A DNA stretch of 64,000 nt from Solilutibacter silvestris (GTDB lineage: Bacteria; Pseudomonadota; Gammaproteobacteria; Xanthomonadales; Xanthomonadaceae): NCBI RefSeq assembly GCF_002895945.1, contig NZ_NPZB01000002.1, forward strand, positions 62,001 to 126,000, read 5' to 3'. How positions within the stretch are numbered: position 1 is the first letter of the stretch; each line of letters begins with the position of its first letter. The position numbers and the translations under genes were made by a program. The notes beneath the pieces were generated by a model. It did not search any database, was not told the origin of the DNA, and was given only the letters and a program-made list of their open reading frames with translations. Positions 1 to 10,030 of this stretch are shown piece by piece.

Positions 1-678
1 GTGGGCGAAACGCGCGAGGTAGGTGGCGAAGGCGTCGACATATTCGGGACGCAACGTGCCCTTGATCAGACTGTCGCTGTCCTTCATCCAACCCGGTGCG
101 CTCCATGGTGACGCCATCACCTTGAGGTCCGGATTGAGTGCGTGCGCCTGTCGCATCAGGGGGATGACGGTGTCGCGCACATGATCGAAACGATAGTGCT
201 GCAGTCGCAGATCGGGCAGGTTGCCGGGCGGATCATCCAGCGAATAGTGGATGGACGAGAAATCCGATGCGCCGATCGGGATGCGCGTGAAATCGAAACC
301 CAGTCCGCCATCGTTTCGCGAGAACAGGTAGCGCATTGCCGCATCGCGTCGTGGCTCGGGCATGGCGAGCAACAGCGACGAGGAGGCATCGGTCATGGCG
401 GCACCAAATCCGACGATTGATTGCATGCGGTGGCTGGAATCGATGCGGATGTCGGGATGCGCGATCGGCGTGGCCAGACGTTGCACCGCGACCGGTTGCA
501 GGCGCATGCGGTGGTCATCCGTGGTGATCCACGCTTGTGCCCGCACGTTGGCGGCGTAAGCGATGGTTGCCGGCATCAGGCCCGAGGCCAACAGGAACAG
601 CAGCGATGCGAGCGGCGATCCGGTGCTGCAGTGCGGGGTAAAAAATCGATGAATGCCGGCGATCGAATGCAGAGTCAT
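1..678 (-). CDS. GH30 family glucosylceramidase-like hydrolase, 5' part only
   Basis: An open frame of 226 codons begins at ATG 678 on the minus strand and leaves the window at base 1, so only the N-terminal part is present. Residues 1 to about 43 form a signal peptide with a long N-region (hydrophobic stretch LASLLFLLASGL, likely cleavage after AYA), so the enzyme is exported. The mature part has GH30 hallmarks: IVGFGAAMTDASSSLL, then a Gly/Phe-rich strand with RIPIGASDFS, and ASPWSAPGWMKD. The catalytic glutamates would lie beyond the edge. GH30 enzymes cleave beta-glucosyl or beta-1,6-glucan linkages by retention; the substrate here is inferred from the divergent TonB receptor and GH3 gene. 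It shares a 91-bp intergenic region with the receptor gene. Family assignment is firm, subfamily is not. Confidence 0.85.
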   Translation of the reverse strand, partial: MTLHSIAGIHRFFTPHCSTGSPLASLLFLLASGLMPATIAYAANVRAQAWITTDDHRMRLQPVAVQRLATPIAHPDIRIDSSHRMQSIVGFGAAMTDASSSLLLAMPEPRRDAAMRYLFSRNDGGLGFDFTRIPIGASDFSSIHYSLDDPPGNLPDLRLQHYRFDHVRDTVIPLMRQAHALNPDLKVMASPWSAPGWMKDSDSLIKGTLRPEYVDAFATYLARFAH

Positions 679-707
679 GCGGTCTTGCCCGATGGATGAA
701 GGTTTTG

Positions 708-736
708 TTGACAATCCATTAGGGCTCCGTTATGAC
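708..736 (+). promoter_or_regulatory. Sigma70-type promoter of the TonB receptor gene
   Basis: TTGACA at 708-713 is a perfect -35 hexamer and TATGAC at 731-736 is a fair -10, separated by exactly 17 bp. It points at the receptor start at 770. The -10 overlaps the palindromic operator at 733-746. Confidence 0.65.
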
Positions 737-746
737 AGCGCTGTCA
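733..746. promoter_or_regulatory. Perfect 14-bp palindrome, LacI-family-type operator
   Basis: TGACAGCGCTGTCA is its own reverse complement and has the central GCGC typical of LacI-family operators. It overlaps the -10 hexamer of the receptor promoter, so a bound repressor would block transcription. It lies between the divergent GH30 gene and the receptor-GH3 pair and could control both. No LacI-type gene is inside the window; assignment to that family is inference from the motif shape. Confidence 0.6.
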
Positions 747-769
747 ATTGCTGATTTCGCGAGACGCCC

Positions 770-3532
770 ATGCTCCGTGCTGCCCGTTCGACACGTCGTT
801 CCCCCCACGCCTTGCGTCTTGCACCATTGGCGGCCGCATGCAGCTTGCTGCTGCTGATGGGCAACGCAAGCGCCCAGACCACCGCCCCATCCAGCCAGTC
901 AACGACGAACGAGTCCAACAAGGATCAGAACCAGCTTGGGACGGTCACTGTGACCGGCATCCGCGGCAGCGTCGAAAAGTCGGTGAAGAAGAAGGAACAA
1001 TCAAACTCGATCGTGGAAGCGGTGAGCGCTGAAGACATCGGCAAACTGCCTGACATTTCGATCGCCGAATCGATCGCGCGATTGCCGGGCGTGACCTCGC
1101 AGCGTGTGGATGGTCGTGGCCAGGTCATCAACATCCGCGGCATGTCGCCGGACTTCAGCACCACCTTGTTGAATGGCCGCGAGATCGTCAGCACCGGCGA
1201 CAGCCGCAGCGTCGAGTACGACCAGTTCCCGGCGGAACTGATGAATGGCGTGATCGTGTACAAGACACCCGATGCCGCCCTGGTCGGGCAGGGGTTGGCC
1301 GGCACGGTCGATCTGCAGGCGATCCGCCCACTGAGCGTCGGAAAGCGCCGGGTCGTGTTCTCCGCATCGGGCGAGCACAATTCGTTCGGGAAGCTGACAT
1401 CGGGTGCGAAATCGACGGGCTACCGCATGAGCGCGTCGTATGTCGACCAGTTCCGCGACAACACCATCGGCGTGGCGATCGGCATCGCGCGGATGGATTC
1501 ACCGTGGCAGGAGAAGCATTACAAGGCTTGGTGGTGGGGTGGGTCCGAGGGTTGGTTCCCGAGTGGACATGGCAAGCCGGACGGCGCGATCGCTCTGCAG
1601 GGTGCCGAAAACTGGGTGAAGACGCATGACCTCAAGCGTACCGGCGTGATGGGCGTGCTGGAGTTCCGTCCCAACAAGAGTTTCCACAGCGTGTTCGATT
1701 TGTATTACACCAAGTTCGACCAGAACGAGCTGATGCGTGGCGTGATGTGGGCCAACGATCCATGGACCAATGGCGGGAATGTCACCTATTCCGGCGTGCA
1801 AACCACCAATGTCAATGGCGCGCAATTCGTCACCGGCGGCACACTGCACAACGTGAGGCCGGTAGTGCGCAACGACAGCAACACGCGCGGAGATACGGTG
1901 GCCGCGATCGGCTGGAACAATACCTTCCAGCTGGATCCGTGGACCGCGACCGTCGACATGAGCTGGTCGCGTGCACGCCGCCATCAGTCGCAACTCGAGA
2001 CCTATTCTGGTCCTACCACCGGACAGGACATCGGCTTCAGCATCCCGCTGTCGCCGGCCTATGCGCAGTTCTCGACCGGCAACTTCGCGGATCCATCCAC
2101 GATTTTGCTGGGAGATCCAGCTGGCTGGGGCCATGATGGGCGCCTGGAAAACTCATACCAGCAAGACAAGATGCATGCGCTGCGCTTCGATCTCGATCGT
2201 GCACTGGATTCGAAGTTCCTGAGCCACTGGTCGGCGGGATTGAACATCAATCGTCGCGAGAAGGACAAGAGCTCGCTGGTCTACTTCGCCAACCTCAAGG
2301 GCGGCGCGACCACCGCGCCATTGAGCGCTTCCGATCTGTTGGCCCCGACTTCGCTGGGCTTTTCCGGCATCGGGAACGTGCTCAGCTACGACCCACGATC
2401 GATTCTCGGCAAGTACTACGACGTGTCGCTCAACCTGAGCGACGATGACGTGAAGAAGGACTTCAATGTCATCGAGAACGTCACGACGGCATATACCAAG
2501 GTCGACATCGATGCCGATCTTGGCAGTCACGTGCACATGCGGGGCAACGCCGGCGTGCAATGGGTGCGGACCAATCAGTCGTCCACCGCGTTCAATGTCA
2601 ATAACGGCTTGGCCGGTTCTCAGACCATCGGTACGCATTATTCCGATGCATTGCCCAGCCTGAACTTGGTATTCGATTTCGGACACGGTTGGATCACCCG
2701 TTTCGGTGCCGCCAAGACCTTGTCGCGCGCGCCGATCAATTATCTCAGCGCGGCCAGCGGCGCCGGCGTGGATATCACCACGCGGACGTGGAGCGGCGGT
2801 GGCGGCAATCCGAAGCTGGAGCCGTACCGCGCCAACGCATTCGACGTTTCGTTCGAAAAATACTTCGGTACGGCCAGTTATGTCGGCTTGGCATTCTTCC
2901 ACAAGAAACTCAATACCTACGTCTACCAGCGTTCGATCCCGTGGGATTTCACCGGCTATGCCAATAGCAGTGGTGTCACGCCGGTCTCCAACATGGGCAC
3001 CTTCTACACTTGGGCCAACGGCACCGGTGGTGAGATGAAGGGCGCCGAGTTGAGTGCCGCGATCAACTTAGGGATGTTGCACCCGGTGCTGGATGGATTC
3101 GGTGCGACGATCAACGGCTCGTATACCAAGACGTCGATCAAGCCAAACGGGCCTGATTCTGTCGAAACCGATACGCTGCCAGGGCTCTCGAAGATCGTTG
3201 CCAATGGCACCGTCTACTACGAACGCCGTGGCTTCTCGATCCGCCTGAGCGAGCGCTATCGTAGCTCGTATCGCGGCGAGTATTCGTACCTGTTCGGTTC
3301 GCGCAGCATCCTGCGGTCGTTGTCCGAACGCCAGCTCGATTTCCAGACCAGTTACGAGTTCGGCGACAACACGCGGCTGCACGGCTTGTCGATCCTGTTC
3401 CAGGTCAACAACATCACCAATACGCCCTATCGGACCGTGCAGGACAGCAATTTCCCCGGTGGCCTGATGGCGCCACAGGAATACACCACCTATGGGCGAC
3501 AGTACATGGTCGGCCTGAGCTACAAACTCTGA
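770..3532 (+). CDS. TonB-dependent receptor, carbohydrate-type
   Basis: A 920-residue outer-membrane receptor. Residues 1-35 form a signal peptide ending near ASAQ. A TonB-box-like LGTVTVTGIRGS precedes a plug domain at about residues 65-180 (SAEDIGKLPDISIAESIARL, INIRGM, LLNGRE). The rest is a long beta-barrel ending in GLSYKL. The plug wording is that of the large Xanthomonas-type receptor family that imports glycans and other large substrates. The gene lies two bases plus a short spacer before the GH3 gene and divergent from GH30, so it probably imports oligoglucosides. A promoter and palindromic operator sit just upstream. The substrate is inferred from neighbours, not seen in the protein. 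Confidence 0.9.
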   Translation: MLRAARSTRRSPHALRLAPLAAACSLLLLMGNASAQTTAPSSQSTTNESNKDQNQLGTVTVTGIRGSVEKSVKKKEQSNSIVEAVSAEDIGKLPDISIAESIARLPGVTSQRVDGRGQVINIRGMSPDFSTTLLNGREIVSTGDSRSVEYDQFPAELMNGVIVYKTPDAALVGQGLAGTVDLQAIRPLSVGKRRVVFSASGEHNSFGKLTSGAKSTGYRMSASYVDQFRDNTIGVAIGIARMDSPWQEKHYKAWWWGGSEGWFPSGHGKPDGAIALQGAENWVKTHDLKRTGVMGVLEFRPNKSFHSVFDLYYTKFDQNELMRGVMWANDPWTNGGNVTYSGVQTTNVNGAQFVTGGTLHNVRPVVRNDSNTRGDTVAAIGWNNTFQLDPWTATVDMSWSRARRHQSQLETYSGPTTGQDIGFSIPLSPAYAQFSTGNFADPSTILLGDPAGWGHDGRLENSYQQDKMHALRFDLDRALDSKFLSHWSAGLNINRREKDKSSLVYFANLKGGATTAPLSASDLLAPTSLGFSGIGNVLSYDPRSILGKYYDVSLNLSDDDVKKDFNVIENVTTAYTKVDIDADLGSHVHMRGNAGVQWVRTNQSSTAFNVNNGLAGSQTIGTHYSDALPSLNLVFDFGHGWITRFGAAKTLSRAPINYLSAASGAGVDITTRTWSGGGGNPKLEPYRANAFDVSFEKYFGTASYVGLAFFHKKLNTYVYQRSIPWDFTGYANSSGVTPVSNMGTFYTWANGTGGEMKGAELSAAINLGMLHPVLDGFGATINGSYTKTSIKPNGPDSVETDTLPGLSKIVANGTVYYERRGFSIRLSERYRSSYRGEYSYLFGSRSILRSLSERQLDFQTSYEFGDNTRLHGLSILFQVNNITNTPYRTVQDSNFPGGLMAPQEYTTYGRQYMVGLSYKL

Positions 3533-3539
3533 GGTGGCG

Positions 3540-6059
3540 ATGAAGCGTGCACTTGCGATAGCCGTGGTGGCAGGGTTGATGCTGCCACCGGTGTTGGCGG
3601 GACAGAACAGTCGCGATACGGCGACACTGCACGATTGGCCGCGCGTGCATAGCGCGGTCGCGAAAGACGCAGCCATCGAAGCACGGGTCCGCGAGATCCT
3701 GGCGTCGATGACGCTGGCGCAGAAGATCGGGCAGATGACCCAGCCCGAGATCAAAACGATCACACCCGATGAAGTGCGTCGCTACTACATTGGCTCGGTG
3801 CTCAATGGCGGCGGATCATGGTCGCGCAAGAACAAGCACGCAGACGCCAGGGATTGGTTGGCGCTTGCCGATGCCTATCACGCCGCGTCGATGGGCACTG
3901 ATGCCAAGGTGCCGATCCCGATCATCTGGGGCACCGACGCCGTGCATGGGCACAGCAACGTGTTCGGCGCCACCACGTTCCCGCACAACATCGGACTGGG
4001 TGCGGCACGCGATCCGGAAATGATCCACGAAATCGGCGCGGCGACCGCGCGTGCAACTCGCGCCACCGGCATCGATTGGGCGTTCTCGCCGACGCTGGCG
4101 GTGGTGCAGAACCCGCGCTGGGGTCGCAGCTACGAGAGTTTCTCCTCCGACGGCATGCTGGTGAAGCAGTACGGCGAAGCCTACGTGCGCGGCATGCAGG
4201 GTGACCTGCGCGGCGACGGCACGACGATCGCCACCGCCAAGCATTTCATCGGAGATGGTTCGACCGACAACGGCAAGGATCAAGGCATCAGTACGGTCAG
4301 TCGGGCGGAAATGCTCAACGTGCATGCGCAGGGCTATTACGGCGCGCTCGCTGGCGGCGTGCAGACGGTGATGGCCAGTTACAACAGTTGGAACGATCGT
4401 GGCGATGGCATCGACTACGGCAAGATGCATGGCGCGAAGGCACTGCTGACCGATGCGTTGAAGCAGAAGATGGGCTTCGACGGCTTCATCGTTTCCGACT
4501 GGAACGCCATCGGCCAATTGCCAGGCTGCACGAATGACAGTTGCGCCAAGGCGATCAATGCCGGTGTCGACATGGTGATGGTGCCGGATGACTGGAAAGC
4601 ATTCATCGCCAACACCACGAAGCAGGTCGAACGCGGTGAAATCCCGGTGTCGCGCATCGACGATGCAGTGAGCCGGATCCTGCGTGTCAAGCTGCGCGCC
4701 GGACTGTTCACGCGCAAACCATCGGACAGCAGCTTTGCAGGCAAATCCGAAGCATTGCAGGCGCGTGCGCTTGCACGGCGTGCGGTGCGCGAGTCACTGG
4801 TGCTGTTGAAGAACGAGCGTGGCCTGCTGCCGTTGCATCGCGGCCAGCGCATCCTGGTGGTGGGCAAGACTGCCGATTCGATTCCCAACCAGACCGGTGG
4901 CTGGTCGTTGACCTGGCAGGGCAGCGACAACAGCAATGCCGATTTCCCCAACGCGCAAAGCATCCTCTCGGGATTGCGCGAGGCTGCGGGCGATGATCGC
5001 GTCATCGTCAGCACCGATGGCAGGGATGTCGATCCGTCGAAGTTCGACGCGGTGGTCGCGGTGATCGGCGAAACGCCCTATGCGGAGACCAACGGCGACA
5101 TCGTGTCGTCCGATACCGTGACGCACAGCCGACGTTTCCCCGAAGATCTCGCGGCGCTCAAGACCGCGCATGCCAGTGGCAAGCCGGTGGTGACGGTGTT
5201 CGTCGCGGGGCGCCCGCTCTATACCAATGACCTGATGAATCTGTCCGATGCCTTCGTGGCCGCGTGGTTGCCGGGGACCGAAGGTGGTGGCGTCGCCGAT
5301 GTGCTGTTCGCGCGCAATGGTGCCGCGTTCCGTGGGCGCCTCGGTTTCCCCTGGCCTAGCGTGCCATGTCCCGCACCGATCAATCATCCCGATGCCAAGC
5401 GGCCGTGGTTGTTCAAGGTCGGATACGGCCTGCGATACGGACAGAAGGCTTCGCTTCAAGCGTTGCCGGTCTCGACACTGGAGCGCTGCGGCGATGCCAC
5501 GGTGTTGCCGATCTTCAACATGGCCGATGCACCGATGTTCGCGCTGTATGTCGGTGCGGATGGAAAGGACCAGGCACTCGGTGGTGATCTCAATCGAGTG
5601 TTGCGGTGGCCGGCCGACAAGCCGGCGGTCGAGATCGCCACCGTGCAAGTGAATACCCAGCAGGACGCCAAACAGGTGACGTGGCTGGCGCCGGCGTCGT
5701 TCTTCTCGCGCAACCCGTCGCGCAACAATCTCGCGGCGATGCAGACCGCGAATGCGGCATTGCTGTTCGATGTCGTGGTGCGGACGGTGCCGAAGTCGCC
5801 GGTGCTGGCATCGATGCAATGCGGTGCCGGATGCAAGGGGAAAGTGGATATCAGCGAAGCGATCGCCGCGGCCGGCATTGGCCAGAAGAAAACGATCAAG
5901 ATTCCGCTGGCATGTTTCGCCAAGGCCGGTGCGGACATGCCCGGGATCGAGGAGCCGTTCCACATCGACGCCAATGCACCATTCAGCGCGGCGTTCGCCA
6001 ATATCCGTGTCGTCAGCGGTGCCGCTGCGGATCAGGATGCAGTGAAGTGCGCCCGCTGA
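3540..6059 (+). CDS. Secreted GH3 beta-glucosidase / exo-glucanase
   Basis: An 839-residue glycoside hydrolase family 3 enzyme. ATG 3540 is preferred over the in-frame GTG 3534 because GAGG at 3531-3534 is spaced as a Shine-Dalgarno site for it. Residues 1-20 are a signal peptide (MKRALAIAVVAGLMLPPVLA). The N-terminal GH3 barrel carries the nucleophile Asp320 in GFIVSDW, and the substrate-site KHFIGDG is present. The (alpha/beta)6 sandwich domain follows, with VAGRPL and WLPGTEGGG. The last ~170 residues form an extra domain of the kind seen in ExoP-like marine exo-glucanases (carbohydrate-binding fold inferred). It releases glucose from the non-reducing end of beta-glucans. Translation is probably coupled to the receptor gene, whose stop ends at 3532. 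Confidence 0.9.
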   Translation: MKRALAIAVVAGLMLPPVLAGQNSRDTATLHDWPRVHSAVAKDAAIEARVREILASMTLAQKIGQMTQPEIKTITPDEVRRYYIGSVLNGGGSWSRKNKHADARDWLALADAYHAASMGTDAKVPIPIIWGTDAVHGHSNVFGATTFPHNIGLGAARDPEMIHEIGAATARATRATGIDWAFSPTLAVVQNPRWGRSYESFSSDGMLVKQYGEAYVRGMQGDLRGDGTTIATAKHFIGDGSTDNGKDQGISTVSRAEMLNVHAQGYYGALAGGVQTVMASYNSWNDRGDGIDYGKMHGAKALLTDALKQKMGFDGFIVSDWNAIGQLPGCTNDSCAKAINAGVDMVMVPDDWKAFIANTTKQVERGEIPVSRIDDAVSRILRVKLRAGLFTRKPSDSSFAGKSEALQARALARRAVRESLVLLKNERGLLPLHRGQRILVVGKTADSIPNQTGGWSLTWQGSDNSNADFPNAQSILSGLREAAGDDRVIVSTDGRDVDPSKFDAVVAVIGETPYAETNGDIVSSDTVTHSRRFPEDLAALKTAHASGKPVVTVFVAGRPLYTNDLMNLSDAFVAAWLPGTEGGGVADVLFARNGAAFRGRLGFPWPSVPCPAPINHPDAKRPWLFKVGYGLRYGQKASLQALPVSTLERCGDATVLPIFNMADAPMFALYVGADGKDQALGGDLNRVLRWPADKPAVEIATVQVNTQQDAKQVTWLAPASFFSRNPSRNNLAAMQTANAALLFDVVVRTVPKSPVLASMQCGAGCKGKVDISEAIAAAGIGQKKTIKIPLACFAKAGADMPGIEEPFHIDANAPFSAAFANIRVVSGAAADQDAVKCAR

Positions 6060-6089
6060 GGCGCACGCACTTCCAGTTCGTCCTGACGA

Positions 6090-6962
6090 TTACGGTGCGG
6101 CTTGCGGCTTGAATCCCGGATCCAGCGCTTCGTTCAACACCAGTGCGAGGCGGTCCGCCGCCTGCAACACGCGACGTTCCGCCAGCGGGCGCATCGCCTC
6201 GCCATAACTCGCATCCAGTTTGTGACCGTCGGGATAGGTGCCCCAGGCATCGATCAGGCGGCAGGATTCCTGCGCCCATTGCGTTGGATTGGCGTCACTG
6301 GTTGCGATCGGCGGCCACGGACGACGTGCCAAGTCGTCGGCGAAGGCGCGCGGGTGCATGCCGGTTTCGCCGAGGATGTAGTAGTCCCACATCGCGTGCA
6401 GGTTGGTGCCCATCACGCCATCGACGTAGTTCTTCTGCGCATACACCTCTGGCTTCAGTTTGGTGCGCAGGCTGATCTGGTACTGGTTGCCGCCGACATC
6501 GTCGTGGCTGCTGGCGTGGAACGGTTGGTGGACGTCGCCGACCAGATGCACCACGAACTTCAGCGCATCACGGCGCGCATCGAGTGGCTGGCTGCGATCG
6601 CGCAGGATCGCCAGCTGCGCTTCGATCGCGGCGATCACGCAATTTCCGTCCTTGCATTCCTTCGCGGGTTCATACGCGCATTCCGGGCCGCTCAACTTGA
6701 CGTAATGCCAGCGCGAGGTGCGCTTGAAGCGGTCGGGATCGGTATTGCGCAGCTCATCCGCCCAGTTGGCGACGCCGGCCAGCGTCGGTTCGCGTTCGCC
6801 GGCCAGCAGCTTCGCGACTTCGGCCTTGGCGGCGGGCGTGAGGTGGCGTTCGGCGAGATCGCCGATCATGCGGTGGCCCAGCGGCGCCCAGGCCAGGACG
6901 GGCAAGGCGCAGGCGAGCAGGAGGAGGGCGATGAGGAGGCGCGGTTTGGTGATTTTGTTCAT
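6090..6962 (-). CDS. S1/P1-family secreted nuclease
   Basis: A 290-residue zinc-dependent nuclease that cuts single-stranded nucleic acids and removes 3' phosphates. The signal peptide (residues 1-24) ends at VLA, so that Trp25 becomes the mature N-terminus, as S1/P1 enzymes require for zinc binding through the terminal amino group. Further zinc ligands are visible: His30 in PLGHRMIGD, NWADE, RWHYVKL, FVVHLVGDVHQPFHA and LHAMWDYYI. Length fits the family. ATG 6962 is chosen because the signal peptide begins there; the frame stays open upstream into the gap region but without family features. It is divergent from gap. It may supply nucleotides or phosphate from external DNA/RNA (inference). 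Confidence 0.92.
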   Translation of the reverse strand: MNKITKPRLLIALLLLACALPVLAWAPLGHRMIGDLAERHLTPAAKAEVAKLLAGEREPTLAGVANWADELRNTDPDRFKRTSRWHYVKLSGPECAYEPAKECKDGNCVIAAIEAQLAILRDRSQPLDARRDALKFVVHLVGDVHQPFHASSHDDVGGNQYQISLRTKLKPEVYAQKNYVDGVMGTNLHAMWDYYILGETGMHPRAFADDLARRPWPPIATSDANPTQWAQESCRLIDAWGTYPDGHKLDASYGEAMRPLAERRVLQAADRLALVLNEALDPGFKPQAAP

Positions 6963-6975
6963 GGCCCGATGGTAG

Positions 6976-8052
<1,077 letters not shown>

Positions 8053-8080
8053 GCCGCGCTACCCATTCAGGATGTTTTAG

Positions 8081-8110
8081 AGGCCCCGCTTGCGGGGCCT
8101 TGTTCGTTTC
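8081..8110 (+). terminator. Rho-independent terminator after gap
   Basis: AGGCCCCGC at 8081-8089 pairs perfectly with GCGGGGCCT at 8092-8100 around a two-base TT centre, followed by a T-rich tail (TGTTCGTTT). The same stem recurs at 8712-8733. Confidence 0.85.
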
Positions 8111-8221
8111 GGGTAGTCACCAACACGAAGCGGATTCATGGCAGACTTTCCACAAATGTTGACCGCGGTCACGTACCCCGGGTCGCGGTTGGTTTCGTTG
8201 GGGTGGGGAAGGAGAATCAAA

Positions 8222-8692
8222 ATGAAGCAACGTGTATTGGTGGGCGGCATCGCCTTGGCATTCGCGTCGGTGTTGTTTTGCACCGATGCCAGCGCAGGCC
8301 TGCCGTGGGGCAAGAAGAAGGATGAGTCCAAGCAGGACGACAAGGCCAAGAGCGAACAGACGGATCATGGGCCGATGCGTACCGTGAAGGGCAAGGATGG
8401 CGTCGAAGGCGAAATCTACGGCACTGCCGCCGCCGGCTCGCCGTTCAGCAGGCTCGAAATCGGCATGCCACAGAAACAGGTGCAGGATCTGCTTGGACAC
8501 CGCGACGCCGATTGTGGTGGCTATTCCACCGGCAAAGCATGGATTCCGTTCTATCACGGTGGAGATACATCGCGCTGGGAATGCGCGTACAAGGGCCTCG
8601 GCCGCCTGATCTTCACCTCGCAATCGGCTTACGATTCGCGCAGCGTGCTGATCAAGATCGTCAACGACCCCAAGGATTCCGGCTACCGTTGA
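8222..8692 (+). CDS. Secreted protein with SmpA/OmlA (BamE)-like domain
   Basis: A 156-residue protein of unknown function. ATG 8222 is chosen because AAGGAG precedes it and a signal peptide begins there (residues 1-26, cleavage near ASA). A short charged linker rich in Lys/Asp follows. The C-terminal part reads SRLEIGMPQKQVQDLLG, the typical start of a BamE/SmpA-like fold (G-M-x3-V-x2-LLG), then WECAYKGLGRLIF. There is no lipobox cysteine, so it is probably periplasmic and soluble, unlike BamE itself. It sits alone between two near-identical terminators within the gap-pgk interval. The fold call is inference from the short motif. Confidence 0.7.
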   Translation: MKQRVLVGGIALAFASVLFCTDASAGLPWGKKKDESKQDDKAKSEQTDHGPMRTVKGKDGVEGEIYGTAAAGSPFSRLEIGMPQKQVQDLLGHRDADCGGYSTGKAWIPFYHGGDTSRWECAYKGLGRLIFTSQSAYDSRSVLIKIVNDPKDSGYR

Positions 8693-8711
8693 TCGCCAAT
8701 CGATGCACTCG

Positions 8712-8741
8712 AGGCCCCGCAAATGCGGGGCCTTCGTTTTT
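8712..8741 (+). terminator. Rho-independent terminator with the same stem as the gap terminator
   Basis: AGGCCCCGC (8712-8720), loop AAAT, GCGGGGCCT (8725-8733), then TCGTTTTT. The nine-base arms are identical to those at 8081-8100; only the loop differs. Confidence 0.9.
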
Positions 8742-8806
8742 GGGCGATTTGAACCGTACCCGTCGTCCCGCGACAATAGGCGTCTCCCACGCTCCGGAAC
8801 CACGCC

Positions 8807-9979
8807 ATGGCCATCACCCGCATGACCGATCTCGACCTGCGCGGCAAGCGCGTGCTGATCCGCCAAGACCTGAACGTGCCAGTCGCCGACGGCGTGGTGA
8901 CTTCCGACCAGCGCATCCTCGCCTCGATCCCCACGCTCAAGGCCGCGCTCGATGCCGGTGCGGCGGTGATGGTGACGTCGCATCTCGGCCGTCCCAAGGA
9001 AGGCGAATGGAGTGAGGCCGATTCGCTGGCGCCGGTGGCGCGTCGCTTGTCGGAATTGTTGGGCCGCGAGGTTCCGCTGCTGCGCGATTACCTTGATGGC
9101 GTCGACGTCGCGCCGGGGCAACTGGTGCTGCTGGAAAACTGCCGCATGAATGCCGGCGAAGGCAGGGACGACGAGGCACTCTCGAAGAAATATGCCGCGC
9201 TGTGCGATGTCTTCGTGATGGATGCGTTCGGCACCGCGCATCGCGCGCAGGCCTCGACGCATGGCGTCATCCAATTCGCGAAGCAGGCTGCCGGCGGTCC
9301 GTTGCTGATGGCCGAACTCGACGCGCTGGCCAAGGCATTGCAGCATCCGGCGCGCCCGTTGCTGGCGATCGTCGCTGGCAGCAAGGTGTCGACCAAACTC
9401 GAACTGCTGTCGTCGCTGGTCAGCAAGGTCGATCAACTGATCGTCGGCGGCGGCATCGCCAATACCTTCATCGCGGCGATGGGCCATGGCGTCGGCAAAT
9501 CGCTGGTCGAACACGATTTGATCGGTACTGCAAAACAGATCATGGCCGATGCGAAAGCGCGCGGCGCGGAGATTCCGTTGCCGGTCGACGTGGTGGTCGC
9601 GCCGGAGTTCAAGGCCGACGCGCCGGCGACGATCAAGCCGGTCGATGCTGTCGGCGCCGACGACATGATCCTCGACATCGGGCCGGAGACGGCCGCGCGT
9701 TACGCGTTGATGATCAAGGACGCCGGCACCGTGGTGTGGAACGGCCCAGTCGGGGTGTTCGAATTCAAGGCCTTCGCGGGCGGCACCGAAACCGTGGCTC
9801 GTGCCATCGCCGAATCGAAAGCGTTCTCGATCGCCGGCGGCGGCGACACCCTGGCCGCAGTCGACAAGTTCGGGATCGAGAAAAACGTGTCCTACATCTC
9901 CACCGGCGGCGGCGCCTTCCTCGAATTCCTCGAAGGCAAGACCTTGCCGGCGGTCATGGCGCTGGAGGCGCGCGGCTGA
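8807..9979 (+). CDS. pgk: Phosphoglycerate kinase
   Basis: A 390-residue cytoplasmic kinase that transfers phosphate from 1,3-bisphosphoglycerate to ADP. Signature motifs are intact: [11 protein letters not shown] at the N-terminus, [40 protein letters not shown] and the C-terminal [16 protein letters not shown]. Length equals that of typical bacterial enzymes. The start ATG 8807 gives the standard N-terminus. It follows a terminator and therefore has its own promoter, which I could not identify with confidence. Second enzyme of the glycolytic block. Confidence 0.98.
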   Translation: MAITRMTDLDLRGKRVLIRQDLNVPVADGVVTSDQRILASIPTLKAALDAGAAVMVTSHLGRPKEGEWSEADSLAPVARRLSELLGREVPLLRDYLDGVDVAPGQLVLLENCRMNAGEGRDDEALSKKYAALCDVFVMDAFGTAHRAQASTHGVIQFAKQAAGGPLLMAELDALAKALQHPARPLLAIVAGSKVSTKLELLSSLVSKVDQLIVGGGIANTFIAAMGHGVGKSLVEHDLIGTAKQIMADAKARGAEIPLPVDVVVAPEFKADAPATIKPVDAVGADDMILDIGPETAARYALMIKDAGTVVWNGPVGVFEFKAFAGGTETVARAIAESKAFSIAGGGDTLAAVDKFGIEKNVSYISTGGGAFLEFLEGKTLPAVMALEARG

Positions 9980-10030
9980 CAATCCCCCAACTTGCGGCTA
10001 GTCTTGACGTGCAATCTCGGGGGAATCGCA

